64,000 bases of DNA from a virus: positions 1 through 64,000 of IMG/VR virus record IMGVR_UViG_3300027902_000008; one strand, given 5' to 3'. Position numbers and translations under genes: made by a program. The notes under the pieces were generated by a model. That model was given only the letters and a program-made list of their open reading frames with translations. It was not told the DNA's origin and searched no databases. Each line of letters starts with the position of its first letter. Position 1 is the first letter of the stretch. Positions 18,398 to 25,824 of the stretch are shown one piece after another.

Positions 18398-18565
18398 ATG
18401 AAACTCAGTCAAATACTCAAGATTGCGGGTTCCATCGTAGGAGGATTAGCATTATTGGCTTTGGTCGTTGAGACGATTAGAAACCATCGTATCTTGGTAG
18501 GGATAATAATAATTGGTGGATTAGCATATTTCGCAGGAGTGTGGTTTAAGAAGAAAGGAAAGTAA
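18398..18565 (+). CDS. Small two-helix membrane protein (holin-like)
   Basis: 55 residues behind GGGAGGTGACACA. Two hydrophobic segments (IAGSIVGGLALLALVV and ILVGIIIIGGLAYFAGVW) and a Lys-rich end give the size and topology of class II holins. An in-frame ATG at 18326 would add 24 residues and is a possible dual start. It is followed by two more membrane proteins, so a lysis cassette is plausible but no endolysin is beside it. Confidence 0.6.
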   Translation: MKLSQILKIAGSIVGGLALLALVVETIRNHRILVGIIIIGGLAYFAGVWFKKKGK

Positions 18566-18733
18566 ATGGACATTATTGTTAACACAATAAAGTCAATTGT
18601 AGAGATGATGGTTGCCCATACCCAGTTCTTTTTGGGATTATTGGTAGGATTGCTGGTTTCGTCTGGAGAAGCAATTTATCTCTATAGTGTTAATGGAAGT
18701 AACTTAAAGTGGAAGAAACCCAAGGAAAGTTAG
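18566..18733 (+). CDS. Small membrane protein
   Basis: 55 residues beginning at the base after the previous stop. One strong hydrophobic segment (FFLGLLVGLLVSSGEAIYLY) and a basic C-terminus. Tight spacing to the holin-like gene suggests co-translation and a shared membrane or lysis job. No family recognised. Confidence 0.6.
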   Translation: MDIIVNTIKSIVEMMVAHTQFFLGLLVGLLVSSGEAIYLYSVNGSNLKWKKPKES

Positions 18734-18745
18734 AGGGGGTGTGTT

Positions 18746-19282
18746 ATGCGTTTAAATAAGAAAGCAGAGGTATTCACTCTTACGGTTTTAATTGCCGTAG
18801 GGATTGCTATGTTTTTATTGGGGACTACAAATAATCCAATAAAGACAATCTTTGGTTTGGGTAATGCTGGACAAAAAACCAAACAATCAGTTATTACCAA
18901 AACTGAAAGTTACCCTGTATTTGTTAAGGATGTAAATACAGGTAAGTTGTATGTTTTGCAGACAACCAAATCAGAGACTTCCACCCTGAATACCAATGAA
19001 GAGCCAAAAATGACCATCTGGCAAAAGTTGTTAGCACTTCCGAGATTATGGCTTATATTGATGATTTTAGGGATATTCTTCCCGCCAGTAGCAGCTATTA
19101 TGGGAGTGATAAACAAGACGCTTTGGAATAAGGCAAAGCAGATAGTGGGGGGAGTGGAAGAGTCCTTGAAAAACCTTGAAACCACTCAGCCAGATGCCAA
19201 GCAGAAGGTTTTAGACACATTATCTAAAAAATATGATTCCAGCACGAAGTTGTTTGTATCTAAGATTAAGAGCAAGTTATAG
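18746..19282 (+). CDS. Two-pass membrane protein
   Basis: 178 residues behind AGGGGGTG. Hydrophobic segments at residues about 9-26 and 96-124 flank a polar loop of about 65 residues; the C-terminal 50 residues are a charged helix. It is the last gene before the strong terminator and closes the late operon. It might be a lysis or virion-membrane accessory protein; not recognised. Confidence 0.65.
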   Translation: MRLNKKAEVFTLTVLIAVGIAMFLLGTTNNPIKTIFGLGNAGQKTKQSVITKTESYPVFVKDVNTGKLYVLQTTKSETSTLNTNEEPKMTIWQKLLALPRLWLILMILGIFFPPVAAIMGVINKTLWNKAKQIVGGVEESLKNLETTQPDAKQKVLDTLSKKYDSSTKLFVSKIKSKL

Positions 19283-19288
19283 AAGAAT

Positions 19289-19337
19289 ACGCCCATAGGT
19301 TCCGAGGTAGTTTGACCGCTTATGGGCGTTTCTTTTT
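19289..19337 (+). terminator. Intrinsic terminator of the late operon
   Basis: Nine perfect base pairs (19289-19297 with 19321-19329), a 23-nt loop with a possible inner GGT/ACC pair, then TTTCTTTTT. It marks the end of the virion transcript. Confidence 0.85.
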
Positions 19338-19580
19338 GGCACCGCCCTGTTTTAAGCCCTTCTTTGCCTCCTATTTGCCCCGCAGAGCCAAAATTCTCTA
19401 AAAATCAAAGCCCTCTATGACCTTTTTGAAAACGCCTGTAAACGCAAATTAGAGCCGAATTTCCCCTTTTTAACCCTTGCCAAAGGGGTAAGAAGAGAAA
19501 TCAGGCAAAACCGAACCTGACAGCGTCGGGAAATGACCTATTTGCCAAAACTGTCTTAATGTTGGAATATGATAAAATTA
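19338..19580. other. Intergenic region without genes
   Basis: No open frame with a ribosome site on either strand. It holds two hairpins, CCCCTTT/AAAGGGG (19463-19469 and 19482-19488) and TCAGG/CCTGA (19501-19505 and 19516-19520), and C-rich stretches unlike the neighbouring genes. It separates the late terminator from the promoter at 19581. Confidence 0.5.
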
Positions 19581-19609
19581 TTGACAATAATATAATGAAA
19601 TGGTATATT
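19581..19609 (+). promoter_or_regulatory. Consensus sigma70 promoter
   Basis: TTGACA at 19581-19586, exactly 17 bp, then TATATT at 19604-19609. Transcription should start near 19616. No protein gene starts within 630 bases downstream, so its main product appears to be the structured RNA. Confidence 0.8.
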
Positions 19610-19616
19610 TATTATA

Positions 19617-20236
19617 GAAATATAAAGATGATATATCCGCCCTGTGTGGAGGTTCTTTGAAAAAGAAAGGTTAGGAGTAAGTAAGGGGAAAAGCCCCTGA
19701 AGCGAGGCAGGTAAAACATCGCCCTGTGTGAGAGTCCCTGCTGAGTAGCAAAGGAGTTCCTGAGTGCTGGCATAGAACCAGAGGAAGGACAGAACGGATG
19801 AGTAGGAGAGAAACCGAAAGATTACTTTGCGAAATACCCTTGAAAGCCGATAACCATAAGACCAATTCCGATGACAAGGATAGGGGCGGTTAAAACCTGC
19901 CGAATGGTTCAAAACAATAAAGTCCTTTAGACTTGCTACGAAAGCAGACTTCTAAGCGGTAGCACGAGTAGGCTGGTATTCCAATCTTAATTGCCTGTAA
20001 ATATAGCCAATTATGGCTTTGAGCCTTAGAGCTCTCAAAAACAGGCTTATATTAAGGAAGCGAATACTGTAAATGCAGAAATGCGAAACTCTGTAATCCA
20101 AAAGAGGTATGCATTATAGTTGAAGTGGCACCGAAACAACATAGATTTGTGGAAAGCCACCAATGACACAAATGAACTTACCCATATTACAGAGTTAGCA
20201 GGAACTGGCTATTCCTGCTCTGATGAGCGAGCCAAA
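19617..20236 (+). ncRNA. Large structured noncoding RNA candidate
   Basis: About 620 nt with no supported gene, directly behind a consensus promoter and richer in GC than its neighbours. Complementary segments include CCGCCC 19637-19642 with 19884-19889; AGGGG/CCCCT 19684-19698; TGCTAC/GTAGCA 19934-19964; CTTAAT + GCCTGT (19986-19998) with ACAGGC + ATTAAG (20041-20056), enclosing two hairpins (AGCCA-ATTA-TGGCT, GAGC/GCTC); an 11-bp helix 20087-20097 with 20186-20196 enclosing GTGGC/GCCAC; and AGCAGGAA/TTCCTGCT 20197-20219 stacked right after it. Size and phage setting recall GOLLD or ROOL RNAs, but I could not match either. No terminator is seen at the 3' end, so it may be processed or continue into the next operon. 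Confidence 0.7.
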
Positions 20237-20250
20237 AAAATGAGGTGAAA

Positions 20251-20373
20251 ATGAGAAAATATAGACCTGATTTAAACTTTTGGCAGTTGTTAAAGCTTGC
20301 AGATAAAGGCGACAAAAGAGCACAGAGAGAAATTAAGAGAATAGAGAAATCAAAAGGAAAGGAGGCGGTATGA
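20251..20373 (+). CDS. Small basic protein
   Basis: 40 residues behind TGAGGTGAAA, opening MRKYRPDLNFWQLLKLADKG and ending in a Lys/Arg-rich helix. Its stop overlaps the next start (GTATGA). First protein gene after the structured RNA. Function unknown. Confidence 0.5.
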   Translation: MRKYRPDLNFWQLLKLADKGDKRAQREIKRIEKSKGKEAV

Positions 20374-20531
20374 CAGTATCTAAGGCAATATCTCAACTGG
20401 AAAAAGACCTTAAAATTTGTATGAAGAGAGGTTGGATTCCAGAGTATACAGACGAGAAGTTGCACGGCATTGCAAAAAGTATAATTTACAGCGAAAAAAG
20501 GTATATGAGAAAGGGGGCGAGAAAGAAATGA
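20370..20531 (+). CDS. Small hypothetical protein
   Basis: 53 residues behind AAAGGAGGCGGT, a strong ribosome site that lies inside the previous gene. Charged and helical, with one Cys, ending in a basic run. The next gene starts within its last codons (ATGA). Translationally coupled trio with its neighbours; function unknown. Confidence 0.55.
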   Translation: MTVSKAISQLEKDLKICMKRGWIPEYTDEKLHGIAKSIIYSEKRYMRKGARKK

Positions 20532-20863
20532 CACTTAAGCAGATAACAGGATTGAAAAACAGGAACGCAGGACACAAAATGGAGATAAAAGTCTGGAATA
20601 AGATGAATCACGGTTGCTGTCTTGCCAGAGTTATTTCAAGTGGAAGTAAAGGAATGTTTGACATCTGGTCTCTGCAATGGGATAAGTTAAGAGTAGCAGT
20701 TTGCAGGACAAATGGGTATCTCACTAAGACGGAAAAACAGAAGTTGGCAGAGTTTATGATAAACAAACCTTCTTGGGTTCAGGTGGAAGTTTGGTGGTAT
20801 CGCAGTAAAAAGAAAATGACTAAGACAATCCTGAAGAATGCTGAACAGGTCGTTGCTTGGTAG
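20528..20863 (+). CDS. PD-(D/E)XK-like nuclease fold protein
   Basis: 111 residues from the ATG overlapping the previous stop; a longer frame start at 20417 lacks support. The segment VISSGSKGMFDIWSLQWDKL then RVAVCRTNGYLTKTEKQKL has the strand-Asp-strand-(E/Q)xK layout of small VRR-NUC-like or Holliday-resolvase-like nucleases. The usual second acidic residue and Lys are replaced (VCR), so activity is uncertain. Confidence 0.5.
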   Translation: MTLKQITGLKNRNAGHKMEIKVWNKMNHGCCLARVISSGSKGMFDIWSLQWDKLRVAVCRTNGYLTKTEKQKLAEFMINKPSWVQVEVWWYRSKKKMTKTILKNAEQVVAW

Positions 20864-20926
20864 TTTAGTTCGTCAAGGAGTTAGGCGGAGAAAAAGGAGC
20901 AAACTGGCAAAAATTGAGGTGAAAAT

Positions 20927-21175
20927 ATGAAAATCAAGGTTGCAAGGCTTTACAAATTAAGCGGTGATAAACCGCTTAAAGCATTAGTGGACATCTCTCT
21001 TGATGATAAGTTTATTGTTAAGGGATTGAGAGTTATTGAAGGAAAGAAAGGGTTATTTGTATCTATGCCAAAAGAAAAAGGTGTAGATAAAAGGTGGTAT
21101 GACACGGTTACGATTACGGACATAACCACAAAGAAAGAGATTGAAAAAGCAATATTGGAAGTTTACGCAAAATAA
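20927..21175 (+). CDS. spoVG: SpoVG-family DNA-binding protein
   Basis: 82 residues. The pattern KALVDISLDDKFIVKGLRVI followed by GKKGLFVSMPKEK matches the SpoVG family, which binds DNA and RNA in Firmicutes, spirochaetes and others, and is common on phages. It has the full family length, with TTGAGGTGAAAAT upstream. Likely an early regulator or nucleic-acid chaperone in this operon. Confidence 0.85.
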   Translation: MKIKVARLYKLSGDKPLKALVDISLDDKFIVKGLRVIEGKKGLFVSMPKEKGVDKRWYDTVTITDITTKKEIEKAILEVYAK

Positions 21176-21187
21176 AGGAGGAGTAAG

Positions 21188-21502
21188 ATGGCAAAGAAAA
21201 AAGGTTTTGGAGTTATGGTATGTTTCAAAGGCGACATAATGACATTAGAGCAATTATTTGGTGCAAAACCAATAATGTCAACGCAAATGTCCAAACTGAT
21301 ATGGAACCATATCAGAGCAAAGCAGATTGAAGCACAAAAGGGCTGGGAGCCCAAAGTTAATGATGTGGTGAAGTATTACTGGAAGAAAGATGACAGGTGG
21401 TATACAGGAACCTTAATTAAAATCCAAGGTAATGTATATCACGTTCAAGATGCAAATGGAACTTACAAATTTGCAAGAAAAGAGATAATGAAAAAGGTGT
21501 AA
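21188..21502 (+). CDS. Hypothetical protein with SH3/Tudor-like end
   Basis: 104 residues behind AAAGGAGGAG. The C-terminal half (VNDVVKYYWKKDDRWYTGTL then IQGNVYHVQDANG) has the short-strand spacing of SH3 or Tudor-like nucleic-acid or peptide-binding barrels. The N-terminal half is helical. Function not assigned. Confidence 0.6.
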   Translation: MAKKKGFGVMVCFKGDIMTLEQLFGAKPIMSTQMSKLIWNHIRAKQIEAQKGWEPKVNDVVKYYWKKDDRWYTGTLIKIQGNVYHVQDANGTYKFARKEIMKKV

Positions 21503-21503
21503 A

Positions 21504-21818
21504 ATGGGAAAAAACCTGTGCAACAAGGAACGAAAAGTAAATGACCCTTACGAAATCTGGATTGGCGTAGGAAAGTTTGAAGGGTGGGAATGGAGAGTTC
21601 TTAAAAAGTGGCAAACTCCTGAAAATGAAGTTAAGAATCCCTATGCCAGATGGTTTTGTGCGGTTAAATCTCCCTTTACTTTTGATAGCTGGGAGTATGG
21701 AGATACTTATATATCCGATATAGTTCCATACGCAAAAATGATTAAAGGTAAACCTGATTTGCGAAAGGTAATGCGAGAGGGAATGGGGTTAGGGGATATA
21801 TTTAAGGAGGAAAAATGA
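21504..21818 (+). CDS. Hypothetical protein
   Basis: 104 residues starting two bases after the previous stop. Aromatic-rich (many Trp and Tyr), no membrane segment, no motif recognised. The stop overlaps the next start (ATGA). Confidence 0.6.
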   Translation: MGKNLCNKERKVNDPYEIWIGVGKFEGWEWRVLKKWQTPENEVKNPYARWFCAVKSPFTFDSWEYGDTYISDIVPYAKMIKGKPDLRKVMREGMGLGDIFKEEK

Positions 21819-21928
21819 AAGAATTTGTAGATGGTTTAAAATGGGGACTTGGTGTAGGAGTTGCGTTATTGATAACTTTTGGAGTTTGGTTTTTGGGTAT
21901 GTGTATTTGGTTAAATATGGCAGGATAA
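21815..21928 (+). CDS. Single-pass membrane micropeptide
   Basis: 37 residues behind AAGGAGG. After KEFVDGLKW it is one hydrophobic helix (LGVGVALLITFGVWFLGMCI) to the end. Size and strong ribosome site support a real small membrane protein; role unknown. Confidence 0.6.
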   Translation: MKEFVDGLKWGLGVGVALLITFGVWFLGMCIWLNMAG

Positions 21929-21942
21929 GGGAGGTGATAAGA

Positions 21943-22173
21943 ATGAGAACTATACATTTGATTAAGGCTAAACATCCGAGAAATGGCATAGTTGAATATG
22001 CCAAAGTTCCTTCCAGAACCAATCCTTTTGTTGCTTATTTTGTGTTGAAGCATTCAACTGGAAAGGTAAGTTGTAACTGTGGAGATTACATATTCAACAG
22101 ACCAAAGCAAGGATGTGCTCATATAAAGTTGGTGCTTGGAAGGATAACCAAAGAGCAATATCTGGAAAAATAA
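21943..22173 (+). CDS. SWIM-type zinc-finger protein
   Basis: 76 residues from an ATG behind GGGAGGTGA; an upstream in-frame start at 21841 overlaps the micropeptide. Contains CNCGDYIFNRPKQGCAHI, a CxC...CxH SWIM zinc motif, at residues about 47-64. SWIM domains bind DNA or proteins in recombination and chromatin factors. It precedes the ligase gene. Confidence 0.75.
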   Translation: MRTIHLIKAKHPRNGIVEYAKVPSRTNPFVAYFVLKHSTGKVSCNCGDYIFNRPKQGCAHIKLVLGRITKEQYLEK

Positions 22174-22187
22174 TTGGCGGAGGCAAA

Positions 22188-23096
22188 ATGAGAAAAGTGT
22201 ATCCTATGATGGCGGATTATATTGATAGTAGCGAACTTGATGTTTACCTCAATAGCCCTGCCTATGTAGCAGAAGAGAAGTTTGATGGCTCTCGCTATGT
22301 AATGCAGATAACCGATAAGGGAGTTATTCTGCACTCAAGGAGAGAAAGTGTAAAGGGTGGGATGTGCGATAAAACAAATAATGTTCCGCATATTACACAA
22401 CTGCCTATCTTGAAAAAGTATGTAGGAACTATCTTTGATGGAGAGATAGTTTCTCCTGATTCAAAGTTCTTGAGTGTGATGTCGGTTATGGGAAGTTCTC
22501 CAGAAAGGGCTATAGAGACTCAAAAAGAAAATGGCTTGGTTAGTTATATGGTATTTGACATCCTTGAATATGAAGGCAAAAATGTTAGGCTTATGGCATT
22601 TCTTCACAGGAGAAATCTTCTTGAAGCCATATTCAAGTCTGGTGATTGGGGCAGTATCAAACTTACTAAGCAGGTTAGGAACAATAAGGGAGAGTATTAT
22701 AAGAAAATCCTTAAGGAAGGTGGCGAAGGGATAATCCTGAAGAACTGGAACTGTCCGTATATTGATGGAGAAAGACCTAAGAGAAATTGGATTAAGATAA
22801 AAAGATTGGAAACCTATGACGGAATAGTTATAGGAGGTCAGGAAGGAAACGGAAAGTATCAGAAAAACCTTGGTGCATTGCTTATTGGGCAGTATATTCA
22901 GGGAGAACTCAAAGAAGTAGCCAAGATAAGCGGAATGACGGATGAGCAGAGAAAGAAGTTTTGGGCAAAAATTAAAAGAGGTGAGAAGTGGGTAGTTGAA
23001 TTTGAGGCACAATCTAAAACTCCCTACTTTCGCTATAGACATCCCAGATATGTGAGAGATAGAAACGATAAAAATTTTAAAGATTGCGTTTTTTAA
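22188..23096 (+). CDS. ATP-dependent DNA ligase
   Basis: 302 residues. Nucleotidyltransferase motifs are all visible: motif I EEKFDGSR with the adenylated Lys at about residue 31, motif III FDGEIV near 83, IIIa YMVFDIL, IV EGGEGIILK near 176-183, and V WIKIKR near 201. An OB-fold follows (residues 210-300). It seals nicks using ATP during replication and repair. Start chosen after GGCGGAGG; a frame start at 22113 overlaps the SWIM gene. Confidence 0.92.
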   Translation: MRKVYPMMADYIDSSELDVYLNSPAYVAEEKFDGSRYVMQITDKGVILHSRRESVKGGMCDKTNNVPHITQLPILKKYVGTIFDGEIVSPDSKFLSVMSVMGSSPERAIETQKENGLVSYMVFDILEYEGKNVRLMAFLHRRNLLEAIFKSGDWGSIKLTKQVRNNKGEYYKKILKEGGEGIILKNWNCPYIDGERPKRNWIKIKRLETYDGIVIGGQEGNGKYQKNLGALLIGQYIQGELKEVAKISGMTDEQRKKFWAKIKRGEKWVVEFEAQSKTPYFRYRHPRYVRDRNDKNFKDCVF

Positions 23097-23109
23097 AAAG
23101 GAGGCGGTT

Positions 23110-23304
23110 GTGGAAAACGGCACTAAAGAGATTTTAAAACAGGCTGGTTTTGGTAAAGCAGTGGATTTAGTTGAAAAAGGTTTATGTCCAATCTGTGAAA
23201 AGCCAGTTAATGAAAAAGATTTCAAAGATGAATTAAGTAGAAAAGAGTTTGATATTTCTGGTCTTTGTCAGCCGTGTCAGAATAAGATATTCGTTGAGAG
23301 GTAA
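23110..23304 (+). CDS. Small zinc-ribbon protein
   Basis: 64 residues from GTG behind AAGGAGGCGGTT. CPIC at residues about 26-29 and CQPC at 53-56 make a CxxC...CxxC zinc ribbon, flanked by short helices. Just downstream of ligase and upstream of another zinc protein. Confidence 0.7.
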   Translation: MENGTKEILKQAGFGKAVDLVEKGLCPICEKPVNEKDFKDELSRKEFDISGLCQPCQNKIFVER

Positions 23305-23305
23305 T

Positions 23306-23734
23306 ATGCCTAAATATAAAGAAAGCATTTGTATAATTTGTGGACAGAAAGTCTTTAGAGAGCCAGATAGCCAAGGTTTATTTTGTGGTAAGTTTGATTG
23401 TCTGAATAAGTTTGCTGATGAAATAGAGTGTCCAAAGTGCGGAACTCCTATTGCTGAATTTAGCAAAAATGGTATTGGTATGGGTATGGTTACTCAATGG
23501 ATGTTAGCCTGCCCTAAACATCAGGAAGTAAGATTCAAGAGATTTTCTTTCTGTCCAGATGTAGAAATATGTCCAAAATGTAAAGGTGAAGTAATAGGTG
23601 AAATAGATTTAGAATTTCTGAAAGATACTGGTTATTGTTTGCGTTGTGATAGTATTTTGGGTGATATGTTAGCGGAATCAAAGGAAATTATGGATAAGGA
23701 AGGCAGTGAGGAGGTGGAAGATGGAGGAGTTTAG
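23306..23734 (+). CDS. Multi-zinc-ribbon protein
   Basis: 142 residues. Cys pairs CIIC, C...C, CPKC, CPKC and CLRC give two to three zinc ribbons. The ATG at 23306 follows AGAGGTAAT; an earlier frame start at 23249 overlaps the upstream gene. Possibly a nucleic-acid-binding adaptor; no family recognised. Confidence 0.7.
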   Translation: MPKYKESICIICGQKVFREPDSQGLFCGKFDCLNKFADEIECPKCGTPIAEFSKNGIGMGMVTQWMLACPKHQEVRFKRFSFCPDVEICPKCKGEVIGEIDLEFLKDTGYCLRCDSILGDMLAESKEIMDKEGSEEVEDGGV

Positions 23735-23990
23735 AAGGAGACCTGAGAAAGAAATACACATTATCAATGACAACAATCCGCCAAAAAAAGTAATTGAATT
23801 ATCTGGCTGGATAGCAGCAGAAGTCCATAAAACTCTTATTAAAGAAGGTTTTGATGTAGGGGATTATGCTGTGTGTGTTATGAATTGGACAAGGGGAATT
23901 AAAGATAAACAAATCAGAAAAGCAGAGATTATGATTAACTTTTGTTATGGTAAAAAGCCTAAAGATATATTAGGAGGTGATATTAAATGA
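23721..23990 (+). CDS. Hypothetical protein
   Basis: 89 residues; the ATG at 23721 sits behind GAGGAGGTGGAAG, better than the earlier in-frame start at 23706. Mixed alpha/beta with a Gly-Lys-Lys C-terminal region; no recognised motif. The stop overlaps the HTH gene (ATGA). Confidence 0.6.
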   Translation: MEEFRRRPEKEIHIINDNNPPKKVIELSGWIAAEVHKTLIKEGFDVGDYAVCVMNWTRGIKDKQIRKAEIMINFCYGKKPKDILGGDIK

Positions 23991-24181
23991 ATGAAACTCT
24001 TCTTGATGTTAAAGAGGTAGCGAAAATGCTTAAACTTGATGAGCAAACTATCTATAGGATGGTTGAGAAAGATAAAGATAAATTAAACGGAAATAAACTA
24101 CCTGCTATGAGAATCGGTGGTGTAATAAGGTTTAAAAGAGAAGATATAGAAGAATGGCTCAAAAACAAGAAAGGCAAATAA
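23987..24181 (+). CDS. Excisionase-like HTH DNA-binding protein
   Basis: 64 residues, a full MerR/Xis-type winged HTH: LLDVKEVAKMLKLDEQTIYR, then a wing ending MRIGGVIRFKREDIEEWL. Such proteins act as excisionases or small regulators. Behind AGGAGGTGAT. A paralogue lies at 57486. No integrase is seen in the window, so a regulator role is as likely as excision. Confidence 0.85.
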   Translation: MNETLLDVKEVAKMLKLDEQTIYRMVEKDKDKLNGNKLPAMRIGGVIRFKREDIEEWLKNKKGK

Positions 24182-25243
24182 ATGAATATCATAGATTCGG
24201 TTAATAGCCATATAGAACATAGTTGGGAAGGATTGGATTTTCTTATCAGGGATAAGTCTAATTTTCACGCCAGAGATGTAAGTGTTGTATTTAAAAGTAA
24301 GTTTGCTAAAGATGAAACAGACCTTCGTAAATTGCATAATCTTGCCACAGAAAAGGTAGAGGGAAAATGTCTAAGAGCCTTATTTTATGACTTTCAAAAA
24401 CAGGTGGTAACTAATCCTACGGAATCTTCAGGGATTAGAACTATGGATATAGGAAACGCCTGTGAAGATATGGAAAGAGATTATTATAAGAGCTTGGGCA
24501 TATTCCAATCTGCTCATATCAGAATGTTCAATAAGGATTACCTCATATCAGGAGAAGTTGATAATCTTATTTGGGAATATGAGGATATCCTCCTTCCAGA
24601 CGGACACTTAAGCGGTAGAGTAAAAATCTGTGAACCAAGAAGATTGATAGGCGTAGAAGTAAAGTCTTTCTGGGGTTATTACGCAGAGAAAGAAATATTG
24701 GTTAATGGTATTCCTAAGTGGAATCACGTCCTTCAGGCACTAATCTACTTAGACCACTACAAACCAAACATACCATATTGGCTGTTAGTATATCTTAGCA
24801 GGGGTGGCGGAGTAGATACCCCTAATGGCAGAATGTTTGGCAGGCAATTCAAGTTGCAAATAAGCAAGTTAACAGGAGAGATATTTATAGATGGTATGAT
24901 TGTCAAGGAGTTTAAAATAGAAGACGTGTATGGCAGGTTTAAGAAAGCCCAATTCTTAATTGAGAATAATAAGTTGCCAGATAGGGATTATGTGTATAAC
25001 TACCCTAAAGATTTGGTTGAACTTAAATACAAGAAAGGAGAAATAGGCAAAAGTGCTTACGGAGATTGGCAGAATGGGAACAAGTATATCAGCGATTGGC
25101 AATGCTCGTATTGTGGGTATCTGTATCAATGTTGGAAGGATGTATTTGGAAATACAGTAAGAGGAGCACCTAAAGAGGTTTTAGGTGTAGAAACTAAAAT
25201 GGAGGCAACGGATTCCACAGATAGTGGAGTTCCGAAAGGATAG
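24182..25243 (+). CDS. Cas4/RecB-like Fe-S exonuclease
   Basis: 353 residues. PD-(D/E)XK motifs are visible: GEVDNLI (Asp near 126), GVEVKSF (E-x-K near 159), and QALIYL (motif QxxxY-like). One Cys near residue 63 (GKCLRA) plus a late cluster CSYCGYLYQC (residues 308-317) form the four-Cys iron-sulfur site of Cas4 and AddB-type nucleases. Likely processes DNA ends in recombination alongside RecA. Starts directly after the HTH gene. Confidence 0.82.
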   Translation: MNIIDSVNSHIEHSWEGLDFLIRDKSNFHARDVSVVFKSKFAKDETDLRKLHNLATEKVEGKCLRALFYDFQKQVVTNPTESSGIRTMDIGNACEDMERDYYKSLGIFQSAHIRMFNKDYLISGEVDNLIWEYEDILLPDGHLSGRVKICEPRRLIGVEVKSFWGYYAEKEILVNGIPKWNHVLQALIYLDHYKPNIPYWLLVYLSRGGGVDTPNGRMFGRQFKLQISKLTGEIFIDGMIVKEFKIEDVYGRFKKAQFLIENNKLPDRDYVYNYPKDLVELKYKKGEIGKSAYGDWQNGNKYISDWQCSYCGYLYQCWKDVFGNTVRGAPKEVLGVETKMEATDSTDSGVPKG

Positions 25244-25253
25244 GAGGAAGAAG

Positions 25254-25640
25254 ATGGAAGTTAAGAAAAAGAAAGCCGATTTAATTAGGGAAAATATTCA
25301 AGAGATAAAGGAATTAAGAACTAAGGGTATGGGTTATAGAAGTTTATCCCATCATTTAAGCAATAAATTAGGCATTAAAATATCAATGGGGCAATTACAT
25401 TCAATAATGAGAAAGGAGGAAGGAGCAATAGCACATAGCAATGCAATAAAGATTCATTTAAGTCCAGAGCAGGTTAATGCTTTAAGTGAGGATGGTGTTA
25501 TATCTGTTTCTCAGGCAGGAGTTCATTATGTAATAGAATCAAGGAAATGGTGCTGTAAAAAGTTAAGGAGATATGCCAGATATAGAGGCAAGATAGTGGC
25601 TAAGTTTAAAGTCTGTCCTTTCTGTTCTACGAAAAGGTAG
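25254..25640 (+). CDS. HTH-like protein with C-terminal zinc site
   Basis: 128 residues behind AGGAGGAAG; an upstream in-frame GTG at 25224 overlaps the nuclease gene. Residues 8-50 (IQEIKELRTKGMGYRSLSHH, then QLHSIMRK) look like a helix-turn-helix; the end has WCCKK and CPFC pairs, a probable zinc ribbon. Likely DNA binding; function unknown. Confidence 0.65.
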   Translation: MEVKKKKADLIRENIQEIKELRTKGMGYRSLSHHLSNKLGIKISMGQLHSIMRKEEGAIAHSNAIKIHLSPEQVNALSEDGVISVSQAGVHYVIESRKWCCKKLRRYARYRGKIVAKFKVCPFCSTKR

Positions 25641-25648
25641 GTGAAGAT

Positions 25649-25816
25649 ATGTCTATAAATGGACATTTTAGTTGGAAATGGAGCAAGAAAAGTAAGAAAA
25701 AAGTAACTGGCAGAAAAATGAGTAAAGATATGAAGATAAAGATTGGCAAGGCTCTCAAGGGTAAAAAGTATTACAAGGAAGAAGTTATTAAGAAACCAAT
25801 GCCAATTTTAATTTAG
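25649..25816 (+). CDS. Small Lys-rich protein
   Basis: 55 residues behind TAGGTGAAG, with about one third Lys or Arg and little hydrophobic content. May bind nucleic acid. Lies between an HTH-like protein and the AAA+ gene. No family recognised. Confidence 0.55.
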   Translation: MSINGHFSWKWSKKSKKKVTGRKMSKDMKIKIGKALKGKKYYKEEVIKKPMPILI

Positions 25817-25824
25817 GGGGTGAT

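Noticed and set aside
19556-19912. Minus-strand open frames of 118 and 68 codons opposite the RNA candidate
   Set aside because: No ribosome sites, atypical composition, and they contradict the uniform + strand coding; the helices explain the region better.
20191-20240. Hammerhead ribozyme suggested by CTGATGA after an 8-bp stem with GTT before it
   Set aside because: No stem II ending in GAAA and no stem III partner can be found, so the core is incomplete.
21789-22053. Minus-strand open frames opposite the micropeptide and SWIM genes
   Set aside because: Low-complexity shadows of + strand genes with strong ribosome sites.
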